17,744 nucleotides of DNA. Origin: Methanosarcinaceae archaeon. GTDB taxonomy: Archaea > Halobacteriota > Methanosarcinia > Methanosarcinales > Methanosarcinaceae. The stretch is from assembly GCA_020793555.1 (NCBI GenBank), contig DQIO01000308.1:1-17744 (forward strand), read 5' to 3'. This document shows positions 1 through 7,357 of this stretch, in pieces (the first letter of the stretch is position 1; the number at the start of each line of letters is the position of its first letter). Position numbers and translations under genes: made by a program. Below the pieces are notes generated by a model that worked only from the letters and a program-made list of their open reading frames with translations, was not told the DNA's origin and made no database searches.

Positions 1-218
1 GTCAATTGCTGTGACTTTCTTTTTAGCATCAGCACCCGCATGTACGTATAATTTGCCCGCGGGTGTTCTTAAGTCGGTGCGCTGACGGCACTGTGTAGAA
101 ACCGATCGGTGATTTTGGAGTCTAATTTCATATGACCTATGCCCCTCATAATCTACACTTGAAAGTTGACTCGACACTAGTGAAACAGGCGCTTTTATTG
201 ATACCGGAATACAGGTAA
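1..218 (-). other. Open minus-strand frame running off the left edge
   Basis: A minus-strand frame is open from about position 218 to the window edge, about 70 codons. Its last 30 codons (about 1-90) have a protein-like composition rich in Lys, Ala, Gly and Asp. There is no ATG in the frame and no ribosome binding site; a GTG near 177 is the only plausible start, and the frame overlaps the RPA-like fragment on the other strand. It may be the 5' end of a gene lying mainly outside the window, or chance. I do not recognise a family. Confidence 0.15.
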
Positions 219-298
219 TTGATGCTTATTCAAAATCCGGTTTCAATGATGAGATTGAGTTGAGTGTTGGGAATCGGAGTCGGGTTGTTGTTATGTAA
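197..298 (+). pseudogene. RPA-like OB-fold 3' fragment (copy A)
   Basis: This is a decayed 3' end of a gene for an archaeal single-stranded-DNA-binding protein of the RPA family. The 33 residues before the TAA match the fragment at 1165-1266 almost residue for residue (IDTG...IDAYSKSGFNDEIELSVGN.SRVVV). The pattern 'V..IDAYS....G..ELSVGN.S.V.V' is the closing part of an RPA OB-fold domain. Nothing upstream continues the domain, so the copy starts abruptly at about 197. DNA identity to copy B is high (roughly 85 %) over about 102 bp. It is not a functional gene. Confidence 0.6.
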
Positions 299-317
299 GA
301 AATTTCCACAAATGGAT

Positions 318-343
318 GTGGTGTGGAGTTTTTCCACTACCAC
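318..343. terminator. Hairpin between RPA fragment A and the cytochrome gene
   Basis: GTGGT.GTGG pairs with CCACTACCAC (one bulge) around a T-rich loop. It lies directly after the cytochrome stop on the minus strand and after RPA fragment A on the plus strand. An alternative CCACA/TGTGG pairing at 306-321 competes with it. It probably acts as a terminator for the minus-strand gene. Confidence 0.4.
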
Positions 344-346
344 TTA

Positions 347-682
347 CTATAAGTTTCCTCTTGGAACTCCTTTTTCATGACATATAAAGCAGCTTTCAAC
401 TTCTAATTCATGATGGTTTTCTACACCTTCATCATTAACATCGTGGCAACCTGATACCATACAATCGAGTTTCCTATCTGCGTTTTCTACATGACAAACT
501 GAGCAACTTTCAGAGCCATTATGCGAATCCTCATGATCTGTATTCCTAAGAACTTTTACATCATTATGACAAACTCTGCAATCAGTCTCCTCTAATAAAT
601 ACATGTCTAATATTGGTGCAGCCAATGCAGTGGAAACCAAAATTGTGGTTATTGCTAAAAGAAATACGGGTAAGATCTTCAT
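347..682 (-). CDS. Small exported tetrahaem-type cytochrome c
   Basis: The predicted 111-aa protein starts at the ATG at 682 rather than at an upstream in-frame start at 721, because GGAGG at 691-695 lies about 8 nt before this ATG. Residues 1-22 form a signal peptide with a hydrophobic core ending in ALAA. The mature part has three CXXCH haem motifs (C35-H39, C60-H64, C98-H102) and one CX4CH variant (C74-H80), with extra histidines at 50, 54, 90 and 91 as possible distal ligands. It should lie outside the cytoplasmic membrane and carry electrons. The spaced CXXCH pattern resembles small multihaem cytochromes of methane-oxidising and methanogenic archaea. The gene stands alone between RPA-like fragments and ends TAG TAA, so pyrrolysine readthrough is not an issue. 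The partner is unknown. Confidence 0.85.
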   Translation of the reverse strand: MKILPVFLLAITTILVSTALAAPILDMYLLEETDCRVCHNDVKVLRNTDHEDSHNGSESCSVCHVENADRKLDCMVSGCHDVNDEGVENHHELEVESCFICHEKGVPRGNL

Positions 683-719
683 TTTATTTACCTCCTTTAC
701 GAGTTCAATGAATACTGCC

Positions 720-735
720 AAGTATACAAGTATAC
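720..735 (-). promoter_or_regulatory. Tandem AAGTATAC repeat in the cytochrome promoter region
   Basis: Two adjacent 8-bp units, each holding the palindrome GTATAC (722-727 and 730-735), lie 40-50 bp upstream of the cytochrome ATG, with AT-rich TATA-like sequence beyond. The position fits a promoter or regulator site for the minus-strand gene. No transcription start can be assigned from sequence alone. Confidence 0.35.
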
Positions 736-1098
736 AATATTACAAATAATACACAATTAATAAGACTCGGTTTCACAGAACCCACTTAACATTAGCATTA
801 AATAGACTACTTAAATAACTTGCCATTTTTCATCGGTTGAGATCTTTTATTGACTTATTGTTAGTGTTTTTGGATAAAATAGTCCACCACATTTAGCAAG
901 TCAAAAGTTGAGACGGTACACCCAAACGAAGATTTAGCTGCATGGTATAGTTATTAAGTTAAATTTCCTAACCATGATTAGTACTAATTTGGATTAGTAT
1001 TGAATGGCCCTTTGTATTTTGCGAATATTGACCTTATAGGATGTTTGCGCTGTGTTTTCATTAACATTTGCTCAACTAAAACAAAAAACAATAAAAAC
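736..1098. other. AT-rich gene-free stretch
   Basis: About 360 bp between the cytochrome promoter region and RPA fragment B. An ORF begins at an ATG at 1000 and runs into fragment B, but its first 33 codons show no family resemblance and are probably chance. No RNA gene, terminator or mobile-element end was recognised. Confidence 0.5.
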
Positions 1099-1266
1099 GG
1101 TGACAGTGGACGCATAAGAATTACCTTCTGGGGCGACCACGCACCTCTTGTGGATGAGCTTGACATCGATACCGGAATGCAGTTAATAGATGCCTATTCA
1201 AAATCCGGTTTCAATGATGAGATCGAGCTTAGTGTTGGAAATAAGAGTCGGGTTGTTGTTTTGTAA
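1099..1266 (+). pseudogene. RPA-like OB-fold 3' fragment (copy B)
   Basis: The last 55 codons read GDSGRIRITFWGDHAP.VDEL...IDAYSKSGFNDEIELSVGN.SRVVVL. This is the second half of an RPA/SSB OB-fold: the 'GRIRITFWGDHA' strand pair, then 'ELSVGN'. Full archaeal RPA proteins carry one to several complete OB-folds, often with a zinc finger. Here there is only half a domain, so the gene is truncated at its 5' side. The frame can be extended back to an ATG at 1000, but those residues do not resemble RPA. It is the longer partner of the fragment at 197-298. A small expressed protein cannot be excluded. Confidence 0.65.
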
Positions 1267-1286
1267 GTATGTTGGCTTTGATGACA

Positions 1287-1700
1287 TTATTTCTTTATTT
1301 TTTCCAGATGGGTCCGAATTTTATCATATATGTATTTCTTATAATTGTCAGGATTTGTGATATTGTATAGGGCAATGCCCTCAATGTACCAGGCAACTTC
1401 ATTTACCAGATTTTTTTCTTCAAGCTCATCCACCAGGAACCTCAATTTACTGAAATCATCAATGGCTTGCCTCCAATCTCCGCCACTTTCAATGTCATAA
1501 AGTTTACCTTCTTTTAAAAGTTCCACTTTTTTTAGTGTAAAAGCATATGTTTGAAACCATTGGACATCATCCTTCGAAAGCTTTTCCAGGCCAGGCATTC
1601 CTACATGAGATTTTTTCAACAATTCTACAAATAATGTCAGATCAGATGATGTAAGAACATTGCTATCAATCCTGCTAATTAAACGTGTAATCTCATCCAT
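1287..1700 (-). CDS. Hypothetical protein, 137 aa
   Basis: The start is well supported: GGAGGT at 1707-1712 sits 6 nt before the ATG at 1700. The product is soluble, charged and apparently all-helical, with no cysteine, no signal peptide and no membrane segment. The N-terminal third (about residues 1-45) reads as two amphipathic helices. The centre holds a Lys/Glu-rich helix and a 'GGDWRQAIDDF' turn, and the end is Lys-rich. I do not recognise a family. It converges on RPA fragment B with about 20 bp between the stop codons. The strong ribosome binding site argues for a real gene despite the eroded surroundings. Confidence 0.65.
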   Translation of the reverse strand: MDEITRLISRIDSNVLTSSDLTLFVELLKKSHVGMPGLEKLSKDDVQWFQTYAFTLKKVELLKEGKLYDIESGGDWRQAIDDFSKLRFLVDELEEKNLVNEVAWYIEGIALYNITNPDNYKKYIYDKIRTHLEKIKK

Positions 1701-1712
1701 TATCGTACCTCC

Positions 1713-2056
1713 AAATCAATTTCAAAGTGATTTTCTATCTTTTTGACACTTACCAGTATCCAAAAATATCAGTAATTTTCACTCCATTTAAATCATATAC
1801 TTCACTAATATTAAACTTTTTCATACAATCAGTATCTTCCGACTGAAACAAAATACTCGAAAATCTCCATTTTATGACAAAACAACGAAAAAACAAAAAC
1901 AATTGAAATTCTCATCCATCTGCGCCGGAATGCCTCGAATTTTCCAATCCGAGGTGTGTGACTTCGGGAGACTGACATGGGGCACGCTGAAATCAGTTTG
2001 AGTCGGATAGGCAAAAGGGTTTTTTGGGTGGGTCCCAGTCCATCTAAAAAGGAATG
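1713..2056. other. Gene-free region with a GC-richer island (about 1914-2046)
   Basis: About 340 bp between divergent genes. The flanks are very AT-rich, but 1914-2046 is near 50 % GC, with local pairing such as CCTCG...CGAGG (about 1930-1953) and TGGG...CCCA (near 2030). A minus-strand ORF (1829-2095) spans it but has no ribosome binding site and no recognisable family, so I did not call it. The island could be a structured RNA, a repeated intergenic element or a gene remnant. Confidence 0.3.
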
Positions 2057-2064
2057 TTTAAAAG
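2057..2064 (+). promoter_or_regulatory. TATA box of mtnA
   Basis: TTTAAAAG preceded by a purine-rich stretch that could serve as a BRE. It lies about 53 bp before the mtnA ATG, which predicts a short leader of about 25-30 nt. Confidence 0.45.
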
Positions 2065-2116
2065 GATGAAAAGAATTATTAGCAACATTCCTCATTAAAA
2101 CCAGATAGTGACTATC

Positions 2117-3136
2117 ATGAGAACAATAGACTGGAACAATGAATCCAAGACCGTTATAATGGTCGATCAGACCCTACTTCCAAATGAATACAAGATCATC
2201 GAATGCAAAACACTCAGCACCTTGTGCGAAGCGATCAAATCCCTGCGCGTCCGTGGTGCACCCGCACTTGGTGCTGCAGGAGGGTTTGGAATAGCGCTTG
2301 CTGCCACGTTGAGCAGTGCAAACACAATGGATGCACTGATCAAAGATCTGGAAGTCGCTGCAACGACCATTAAAGATACACGTCCGACAGCGGTGAATCT
2401 TGCATGGGGCGTGGATAGAATTATGCGCGCAGTTTCGGATGCCTATGATGTTGATGGCATCCGTGATGTAACGATCGCAGAAGCTATGAGAATCGCTGAT
2501 GAAGATGTTGCCATCAACAAAAAACTGGGCGAAAACGGCGCGAAACTGCTGGATGACGGCGATACCGTGATGACACACTGCAATGCAGGCAAAATGGCAT
2601 GTGTGGACTGGGGCACTGCACTTGGAGTGATACGCTCGGCTGTTGAGGCAGGAAAGGATATCAATGTCATAGCATGTGAGACGCGACCTCTAAATCAGGG
2701 TGGAAGAATTACGACATGGGAGCTCATGCAGGACAATATTCCTGTTAAACTCATCACGGATTCGATGTCAGGACATGTGATGCGAAAAGGAATGGTGGAT
2801 AAGGTAATTGTTGGCGCGGATAGGATCACTGAGGATGCAGTGTTCAACAAGATCGGGACATACACACATTCTGTTATTGCTAGGGAGCATGAGGTTCCGT
2901 TCTATGTGGCTGCACCCGTATCTTCTTTTGATTTTGACGGATGGGAGGACAGTGTAGAAATAGAACTACGTGATCCAGATGAACTGCGTTTCTTTGGAAA
3001 AGAGCAAATTGCACCAATAAACGTTGAGGTGTACAATCCGGCTTTTGATGCGACACCAATGGAGAATATCAGTGCAATAATTACAGAGCGAGGGATTTTT
3101 GAGCCGCCTTTTTTGATTGATGAAGTGAAAATGTAA
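2117..3136 (+). CDS. mtnA: Methylthioribose-1-phosphate isomerase
   Basis: A member of the aIF2B/MtnA superfamily, predicted to convert 5-methylthioribose 1-phosphate (or the 5-deoxyribose analogue) to the ribulose form in the cytosol, as part of salvage of S-adenosylmethionine by-products. Starting at ATG 2117 gives 339 aa and the family's usual opening MRTIDW; a GTG at 2108 would add three residues. Key features are the RGAPALG substrate loop (46-52), catalytic Cys155 in THCNAG, Asp235 in GADRI, and the NKIGTY and YVAAP segments. The Cys and Asp are offset five residues from those of the Bacillus enzyme (Cys160/Asp240). RGAPALG favours MtnA over archaeal ribose-1,5-bisphosphate isomerase, but substrate cannot be settled from sequence. 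No other salvage gene is nearby. There is no clear Shine-Dalgarno. Confidence 0.9.
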   Translation: MRTIDWNNESKTVIMVDQTLLPNEYKIIECKTLSTLCEAIKSLRVRGAPALGAAGGFGIALAATLSSANTMDALIKDLEVAATTIKDTRPTAVNLAWGVDRIMRAVSDAYDVDGIRDVTIAEAMRIADEDVAINKKLGENGAKLLDDGDTVMTHCNAGKMACVDWGTALGVIRSAVEAGKDINVIACETRPLNQGGRITTWELMQDNIPVKLITDSMSGHVMRKGMVDKVIVGADRITEDAVFNKIGTYTHSVIAREHEVPFYVAAPVSSFDFDGWEDSVEIELRDPDELRFFGKEQIAPINVEVYNPAFDATPMENISAIITERGIFEPPFLIDEVKM

Positions 3137-3383
3137 ACATTACAATCAAGGTAACAATAAATATCTATAGCATCAATAAACCGTTGGATTGCATCTCAAG
3201 GTTTTCCAAACTATTCTCAATAATAGTTAAAATCTCAGAATCGTCATGCTTGAATCTAATAATTCTTCCACGTCGTTCAGAATAGAACCATAGAAATTCA
3301 AATCTTGACCTACCTTCTTATTTCCATGTGTTCTCCTCTGATTGGTTTTGACTTTTCTAAAAAACCCTTCTGAAATGTTGTTT

Positions 3384-3392
3384 GTCCGTTGC
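3384..3392. repeat. Left target-site duplication of the MITE
   Basis: GTCCGTTGC immediately left of the MITE is repeated exactly at its right boundary. On the minus strand it encodes the CAACGG (Gln-Arg) codons of the transposase. Confidence 0.85.
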
Positions 3393-3530
3393 GGCACTGT
3401 CCCATTTTCCAGTTATTTTTAAGACGCTGATTCACGCAGATTTACGCTGATTTAAGGTTGCATCTGCGTTAATCAGCGTAAATCTGCGTCTAATATAATT
3501 GTTGAAATCACTGGATTTTGGAATTGTGCC
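3393..3530. mobile_element. 138-bp MITE inside the transposase gene
   Basis: A non-coding element bounded by imperfect terminal inverted repeats, GGCACTGTCCCATTTTCCAG on the left and, read inward, GGCACAATTCCAAAATCCAG on the right (14 of 20 identical). It is flanked by the 9-bp duplication GTCCGTTGC. The interior is a long cruciform: a perfect 19-bp inverted repeat (3434-3452 with 3471-3489) around an 18-nt loop. It has no ORF of its own and must have been moved by a transposase encoded elsewhere. Removing it with one duplication restores the host reading frame KMQRTNNISEGFF. Confidence 0.85.
3434..3489. repeat. Perfect 19-bp inverted repeat in the MITE
   Basis: Arms ACGCAGATTTACGCTGATT (3434-3452) and its exact complement (3471-3489), with an 18-nt loop. 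The loop itself repeats a piece of the arm (ATCTGCGTT), so alternative foldings exist. Confidence 0.85.
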
Positions 3531-3539
3531 GTCCGTTGC
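3531..3539. repeat. Right target-site duplication of the MITE
   Basis: Exact second copy of GTCCGTTGC adjoining the right terminal repeat of the MITE. The frame on this side reads KDIKMQR, which continues into TNNISEGFF across the element. Confidence 0.85.
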
Positions 3540-4981
3540 ATCTTGATATCTTTAGATGGATCACTCGGATCGATTTCGAAATTTGTCACAAACAGCTCTT
3601 CCCAATACTTTTCTATATGTTCAAGGACAATCTTAATCTCACGAGTTCCCGCAACAGGGTTTTGCAACAGTTTATATAATTTCTTTTTAAAGCGCTCAAG
3701 ATTAGACCTCATCTCAAAGACTTCAGAATCAGAATCACATTCTAAACCCTCACTTAAAGGGACAGACTTCGATTCGATCCTCAAAACTTCGCGTAATTCA
3801 AGAAACAATTCCCGACCATATTTCATCCCGTCATACTCGGATTTTATTTTCAGGTTATCTGCATCCTCTAAAATGCTATTCAGTTCAAATAAAGGCTTAT
3901 AAACACGTTTCAATTCAGCCATCAGCATGGCAAGCTTATCGACCATAGTTTTGGCAATAACACATCTTTCATACAATGAAACATACGGCATATCGAAGGG
4001 AAAACCCAATCCATCGCCTTCCTTGGGATAATTGATAATCCAGGTAACAATAGCATAAAGCATAACGGTTTTGTTGGTTCTAAGTTATATGAGTTCGCAA
4101 TTTACAAGCGATTCAAAGGTTACGTTGACATCATAACTCATTTCATTAATTTCAACAATCAGCTGCTCCAAAAGTCTATTAAGACGTGTTCTTATTTTCT
4201 TAGCAATGAGACCTTTTCTAATCAAACCATATTGTTCTGAAAGAATATCCTTTCCCACATCTCTTACAAAATGCTGATGGCAAATCGTGTCCATAACATC
4301 TGGAAATACAATCGAAACCGCTTTTTCCATCCCCTTCCCCATATCTCTTTTTATTACAAGAGGCTCACCATATTGGTTTTTAATTTCTTGCAGTGAAGGT
4401 ACGATTTGTTTTGCCTCTTCACTTTTTATTTTTCGAGAGGAAAGTACCCAGCTGTTTACACTATCGATTCCAACAAAGACACTGTCGCTGTCTTCTTCCA
4501 CTGTTGCATCGATATGTAATATGTAACCGCCTCTCCCCTCAATCACAGATCGGATCTCCAGATAAGCTAATTCATGAACACATTTTGTATAAATCAAAAA
4601 GCGATCGGAGAGATTGGTTATATTACCATCGGAGATATGCAATCCATATTTAATTCGAAGTTCTTCCTGTATTTCGAATTTCTGTTTATTGTGGAAAAAT
4701 CTGGATATACCGATGAAGACAATCACATCATATGCAAAATTCGAATATGGTGGAACTAATTGGTTTAATTCATCAGAATCATATTTTATGATTATTTCTC
4801 CATCATACTTATGATCTGAGCAGAACAAGATTGTTTCCCGGGAAGTAAATTCGCCGTAGCGTAACGATTTAACAGTGGTTTTTTGTGTTTTTAGCACTTT
4901 AAGTTCAGTACCGCATCCGTCTACAGGACAATTTTGATATGTAGTAAAAATGATCATTCAAGTCTTAATCTCAAAGTGAAA

Positions 4982-4989
4982 TTATATAT
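4982..4989 (+). promoter_or_regulatory. TATA box of purP
   Basis: TTATATAT about 73 bp before the purP ATG, in a gene-free stretch after the transposase remnant. It predicts a leader of about 50 nt. Confidence 0.45.
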
Positions 4990-5061
4990 CACATCAAAAA
5001 TCCAAACCTTTTATTAACCCTAAAATCCATTACACCACAAATACACGAATGAGGACAAACA

Positions 5062-6219
5062 ATGATCGATAGGAAACAAATTCAGGACATCGTTAACGAT
5101 TATGATACAGAAAAATTGAAGATCGGGATGGTTGCATCGCATTCTGCTCTGGATGTATGTGACGGTGCGGTTGAAGAGGGATTTGACACATTTGCGATAT
5201 GCCAGACAGGGCGTGAGAAGACATATACAGATTACTTCAAATCACAGAGGGATGCATCAGGCAATGTCGTTCGCGGGATCGTTGATGAGACTGTTGTATA
5301 CAATAAATTCAATGAGATACTTCTCCCGCAGAACCAAAAAAAAATGGTCGATGACAATGTTATGTTCATCCCGAACCGTTCATTCACATCATACTGTGGC
5401 ATCGATGAGATCGAGAACGATTTTGCAGTGCCTATGGTCGGAAGCCGTAACATGCTCAGAAGTGAAGAGCGAGGGATGGAGCGCGACTATTACTGGATCC
5501 TGGAAAAAGCAGGACTGCCATTCCCTGAGCGAATCAATGACCCCCAAGACATTGATGAGCTTGTAATGGTTAAACTGCCTCATGCTGTCAAAACACTTGA
5601 ACGAGGTTTCTTCACAGCCGGCACTTATGCAGAATATGTCGAGAAATCCGAGGCACTGCTCCGCCAGGGTGTCATTACTAAAGAGGGACTCGCAGAAGCA
5701 AGGATCGAGAGATACATCATTGGTCCTGTGTTCAACTTTGATATGTTCTACTCCCCGATCGAGACCGAGATGAACAAACTTGAGATACTCGGAATTGACT
5801 GGAGATTCGAGACAAGTCTTGACGGTCATGTCCGCCTGCCTGCACCACAGCAGATAAATCTTGCCGAGCACCAGCTAACACCTGAATACACCGTATGCGG
5901 TCACAACTCCGCAACGCTTCGGGAATCATTGCTTGAAGAAGTGTTCAAACTGTCAGAACAGTACGTTGAAGCCTCAAAGGAATATTATGACCCGGGCGTG
6001 ATCGGACCATTCTGTCTCCAGACATGCGTTGACAAGGACCTCAACTTCTACATCTACGATGTCGCACCAAGGGTTGGCGGTGGAACCAATGTCCACATGT
6101 CTGTCGGGCACCCATACGGTAACACCATATGGCGTAAACCAATGAGCACAGGTCGGCGTGTTGCTTTAGAGGTCAGGCGGGCTGTTGAGATGGGACAGTT
6201 GGATAAAATCGTGACATAA
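5062..6219 (+). CDS. purP: FAICAR synthetase (5-formaminoimidazole-4-carboxamide ribotide synthetase)
   Basis: PurP forms FAICAR from AICAR and formate with ATP in the cytosol, the archaeal alternative to the folate-dependent PurH step of purine synthesis. The 385-aa length is close to that of the Methanocaldococcus enzyme. GAGGA at 5051-5055 lies just before ATG 5062. Recognisable segments are IGMVASHSALDVCDGA (21-36), VGSRNMLRSEERG (126-138), KLPHAVKTLERGFFTAGTY (171-189), which lines up with the ATP-grasp nucleotide region, HVRLPAPQQ (256-264), and the metal/ATP-binding YDVAPRVGGGTNVH (332-345). The gene has its own promoter and ends in a hairpin, so it is probably monocistronic. All expected family segments appear intact. 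Confidence 0.95.
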   Translation: MIDRKQIQDIVNDYDTEKLKIGMVASHSALDVCDGAVEEGFDTFAICQTGREKTYTDYFKSQRDASGNVVRGIVDETVVYNKFNEILLPQNQKKMVDDNVMFIPNRSFTSYCGIDEIENDFAVPMVGSRNMLRSEERGMERDYYWILEKAGLPFPERINDPQDIDELVMVKLPHAVKTLERGFFTAGTYAEYVEKSEALLRQGVITKEGLAEARIERYIIGPVFNFDMFYSPIETEMNKLEILGIDWRFETSLDGHVRLPAPQQINLAEHQLTPEYTVCGHNSATLRESLLEEVFKLSEQYVEASKEYYDPGVIGPFCLQTCVDKDLNFYIYDVAPRVGGGTNVHMSVGHPYGNTIWRKPMSTGRRVALEVRRAVEMGQLDKIVT

Positions 6220-6248
6220 ATTAAAATTATCTTTGTAGGTGCTATAAA

Positions 6249-6270
6249 TGAAAAGCCCTATGGCTTTTCA
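6249..6270. terminator. Terminator hairpin between purP and the DUF1622 gene
   Basis: Perfect 9-bp stem TGAAAAGCC/GGCTTTTCA around a CTAT loop, followed on the plus strand by CTTATTTTTT. It lies 30 bp after the purP stop and 2 bp beyond the stop of the convergent gene, so it can serve both directions, better for purP because of the T-run. Confidence 0.7.
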
Positions 6271-6271
6271 C

Positions 6272-6532
6272 TTATTTTTTGTCAAATTCGTTCAATTCTT
6301 TGCCCAAAAAGTATCCCAATATGGATCGGATGCCAACTATTGCGCCAAGAAAAATTAACTCTTCATGGGTTGGGGTAACAATTGACTTTAAAATGTCACC
6401 GGCAATCAAAAAGTCCAGAACGAATATGATCTTGTGTGTGAAATCTCTTCGAATTTCATGATAATCAGAATGTGCAGACCTCTTGAATTCTGCCATTAGA
6501 GTTTTTATCGTTGCTATGGCTCCTCCATACAT
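6272..6532 (-). CDS. DUF1622-family membrane protein
   Basis: The 86-aa form from ATG 6532 carries the DUF1622 core: 'YHEIRRDFTHKIIFVLDFLIAGDILKSIVTPTHEEL' then 'LGAIVGIRSILGYFLGKEL'. Two membrane helices are visible (about residues 34-52 and 59-76), and the pattern FLIA.DI.K..V.PT.EEL......I.IR..L.YFL is the family signature as I know it. Family members usually have another N-terminal helix and about 110-120 residues. The frame is open 25 codons further upstream (to 6607) without a normal start codon, reading FREFVYDLVNISIEQ..., so the gene may use an odd start or have lost its 5' end. A weak A-rich stretch replaces a ribosome binding site. Function of the family is unknown. Confidence 0.65.
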   Translation of the reverse strand: MYGGAIATIKTLMAEFKRSAHSDYHEIRRDFTHKIIFVLDFLIAGDILKSIVTPTHEELIFLGAIVGIRSILGYFLGKELNEFDKK

Positions 6533-6729
6533 TATAATCGTTGGGAGACTTTTTATTTTTTTCTGCTCTATGGAAATATTGACTAAATCGTATACAAATT
6601 CCCTGAATTATTAATATATCACTCACAACAGTTGAACTTCACACACTAAACACCCAAAAACTCATCTAAAATATGTAATATTATGATAGTTACCACTACA
6701 TACCTCTAACTCTAAACTATTTTGTAGTA

Positions 6730-7350
6730 TTATCCATAATTTTTTTGCGCTCGGTCTAATGGAGAATGACCTTTCCATTTACCCGTATTAAACCTTCTTT
6801 TATTCATAAATGAAAATTGATTATAACAAAAATTCGCTAGTCCGCTTTTTGTTTTAAACGATCGTGCCTGATAAACAAAGGCATCCATCATGGAAAATAA
6901 CTGCTCCATTACATTATTTGTTTCGGGTGTAAAGCCAGCTTCTAGTAATTTCCGGTTTGTTATATAAATATCTTTGACGTACTTAATCACTTTTTTTGAT
7001 GCTTTCGATATAATTCCATCTGAACTCATCTTAATGATTTGTTTGTAGTTTATCGACAAGTGAATAACTGACTCCGAGCATATCAAATCCCTTGCAATTT
7101 TACCGATTTGACGATCATAATCAGGAATATCCTCAATATTCTTTAACTCTTCAAAGTACTTCCTGGTGACATTTTTCAATTGATGAAATACACAAAAAGA
7201 ATGAGATGCATTTGGAAAAACAGACATCACCGAGCCAATAATTGCTGAATCTTCATCCGAAACTATTTTTAAAATATTATCCTCATGAATTCGATTTTTG
7301 ATTTTCCAATAATGGTACTTGGAAAGGCTCAACAGTAAGGATAATTTTTC
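6730..7350 (-). pseudogene. 5'-truncated transposase (C-terminal half)
   Basis: About 206 codons remain of a MULE/IS256-like transposase. Visible are the second catalytic Asp region (KIVSDEDSAI), CVFHQLKN (the C-x-x-H motif), and the third acidic residue in ETNNVMEQLFSMMD, followed by a basic, aromatic C-terminal tail. The domain with the first Asp and the DNA-binding N-terminus is missing. The frame is closed upstream by TGA at 7351-7353, and the only possible start is a TTG at 7332. It cannot encode an active enzyme. It differs clearly from the transposase remnant at 3165-4957. The break lies only a few bp before the repeat array upstream of the ATPase gene. Confidence 0.75.
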
Positions 7351-7357
7351 TCATTGA

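Larger units (their letters stand above)
3165..4957 (-). pseudogene. Inactivated DDE transposase gene, interrupted by a MITE
   Basis: This is the remnant of a roughly 548-codon transposase. The N-terminal piece (4957 to 4085) begins with a possible zinc-binding CPVDGCG and later CSDH. It contains the first catalytic Asp in HIDAT, the second in KRDMGKG, and a CHQHF motif, an arrangement seen in ISL3/MULE-like transposases. A TAA at 4085-4087 breaks the frame; the same frame then continues from 4084 to 3531. The third acidic residue follows in RTNNISEGFF (about 3360-3391), beyond a 138-bp MITE. A one-base frameshift near 3312-3318 precedes the end, which reads WFYSERRGRI...EMQSNG and stops at 3165-3167. 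The internal stop is TAA, so pyrrolysine cannot rescue it. No terminal inverted repeats were found at its ends. Confidence 0.85.

Noticed and set aside
355..378. C-terminal ATPase region as an active PD-(D/E)XK nuclease (protein residues, gene at 7439-8740)
   Set aside because: The catalytic Glu/Lys pair is replaced by Gln/Thr, and as far as I recall this is usual in the family, so no nuclease claim is made.
1829..2095. Minus-strand ORF of 88 codons between the 137-aa gene and mtnA
   Set aside because: No ribosome binding site, a composition rich in Arg, Ser, Phe and Pro unlike the real genes, and no family resemblance. It spans the GC-richer island and the mtnA promoter.
2167..2670. Several antisense ORFs across mtnA
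   Set aside because: They lie opposite a well-supported gene and have Cys/Ser/Ile-rich shadow compositions.
3434..3489. Repeated ACGCAGAT/ACGCTGATT units as a CRISPR-like or iteron array
   Set aside because: They are arms of a single inverted repeat within a bounded element with target duplications, not spaced direct repeats.
4085..4087. Possible pyrrolysine or readthrough codon joining the two large transposase pieces
   Set aside because: The codon is TAA, not TAG, and the gene carries further lesions, so a pseudogene is the simpler reading.
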